A stretch of DNA of 6,689 nucleotides, from assembly GCA_003504855.1 (NCBI GenBank), contig DNZD01000110.1, forward strand, positions 1 to 6,689, in the 5' to 3' direction. Shown here one piece after another: positions 6,175 through 6,689 of this stretch; the first letter of the stretch is position 1, and the number at the start of each line of letters is the position of its first letter. Position numbers and translations under genes: made by a program. A model generated the notes under the pieces. The model saw nothing but the letters and a program-made list of their open reading frames with translations, was not told the DNA's origin and searched no databases. The DNA is from Cytophagales bacterium. GTDB lineage: Bacteria > Bacteroidota > Bacteroidia > Cytophagales > Cyclobacteriaceae.

Positions 6175-6689
6175 ATGGGTTCGGTTGCGGTAATTGGTTC
6201 AGGCTTTGCCGGTCTCGCCGCGGCCGCCAGTCTGGCCCAGGACGGACACACGGTTACCGTTCTGGAGAAGAACAGTCAGGCTGGAGGAAGGGCGCGACAA
6301 TTCAAAGAGCAGGGTTTCACTTTTGACATGGGCCCCAGTTGGTATTGGATGCCTGATGTTTTTGAAAAGTACTTTCAACGGTTCGGTCATACGAGCAGGG
6401 ATTTCTATGAGTTGGAACGGCTCGATCCCTCCTACCGCGTTTATTTTTCCCAATCAGATATTTTGGATGTACCCGCCGGAGTCGAACACCTGGTGCACAT
6501 GTTCATCCGGCGAGAGCCCGGCAGTGGCGAAAAGCTTCGAAAATTTCTGGATGAAGCTAAGTATAAGTACGAGGTAGGTGTAAACAAACTGGTCTATCAG
6601 CCGGGTTTGTCTATTACCGAACTCTTTGATCCGGAACTTCTCACCGGCATCTTCAAACTTCGGGTTTTTCAATCCCTCGCCTCTTATGT
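6175..6689 (+). CDS. crtI: Phytoene desaturase, CrtI-type (3' end cut by window edge)
   Basis: FAD-dependent carotenoid desaturase, expected to convert colourless phytoene stepwise to lycopene or a related polyene at the membrane. The visible 171 residues are about one third of a normal CrtI (about 490-510). The N-terminal dinucleotide fold is intact: VIGSGFAG (6-13) carries GxGxxG, the acidic end of strand two is E31 in VLEKN, and GGRA (37-40) follows. GFTFDMGPSWYWMPDVFEKY resembles the FDxGPS segment of CrtI-type desaturases. ATG 6175 starts directly before the FAD-binding strand, with no Shine-Dalgarno and no separate promoter in the 12-base gap after the sigma factor gene, so it belongs to that operon. 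A related CrtI-like enzyme acting on another carotenoid (CrtD type) cannot be excluded from this fragment; phytoene synthase would be expected downstream, outside the window. Confidence 0.9.
   Translation, partial: MGSVAVIGSGFAGLAAAASLAQDGHTVTVLEKNSQAGGRARQFKEQGFTFDMGPSWYWMPDVFEKYFQRFGHTSRDFYELERLDPSYRVYFSQSDILDVPAGVEHLVHMFIRREPGSGEKLRKFLDEAKYKYEVGVNKLVYQPGLSITELFDPELLTGIFKLRVFQSLASY

Noticed and set aside
6194..6577. Rightward frame of 127 codons inside the desaturase region
   Set aside because: It overlaps crtI in another frame; the crtI frame carries the FAD-binding motif and conserved residues.
1..6689. tRNA, rRNA, CRISPR repeats, insertion sequences, attachment sites or a riboswitch
   Set aside because: Nearly all of the window is protein-coding; the three sizeable gaps (563-775, 4627-4681, 5561-5658) show only the regulatory elements listed, and no cobalamin riboswitch hallmark was recognised.

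Overview
The window looks like ordinary chromosome from a member of the Bacteroidota, probably a pigmented environmental lineage such as Cytophagales or Chitinophagales. The grounds are the style of the proteins (ECF sigma factor, CrtI, ligase-associated helicase), start codons without Shine-Dalgarno sequences, and promoter elements resembling the Bacteroidota -7 box TAnnTTTG, including one exact match. The genus cannot be fixed from this sequence. I see no tRNA, rRNA, CRISPR array, insertion sequence or sign of recent transfer.

Left half (1-4626), DNA repair and phosphate uptake. A metallophosphoesterase of the PdeM/MPE type runs leftward off the window edge, and a ligase-associated DEXH-box helicase (Lhr-Core type) lies on the same strand at 2185-4626. 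In many bacteria these two belong to one repair cluster with an exonuclease and an ATP-dependent DNA ligase. Here a PiT-family phosphate transporter on the opposite strand sits between them. The transporter has a Pho-box-like tandem repeat and a -7-like element upstream. It meets the helicase tail to tail in a 4-base overlap.

Right half (4682-6689), a light-regulated carotenoid module. Three rightward genes follow: a MerR-type regulator with a cobalamin-binding domain (CarH/LitR-like), a small ECF sigma factor, and the start of a CrtI-type phytoene desaturase. The layout resembles known B12-photoreceptor circuits (CarH/CarA in Myxococcus and Thermus, LitR-LitS in Streptomyces). The inferred model is that the dark, adenosylcobalamin-bound regulator represses the sigma/crt operon and light relieves this. 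The 98 bases between regulator and sigma factor contain a 30-base nearly perfect palindrome just upstream of an exact TATCTTTG -7 box. A 10-base half-site of that palindrome recurs in the 55-base gap upstream of the regulator, which it shares with the divergent helicase. This suggests autoregulation and possibly a link between light response and DNA repair.

The strongest leads for new biology are the candidate operator shared by the two intergenic regions, the Gln in place of the light-state His ligand of CarH, and the split repair cluster. Nothing here amounts to a wholly unknown system.
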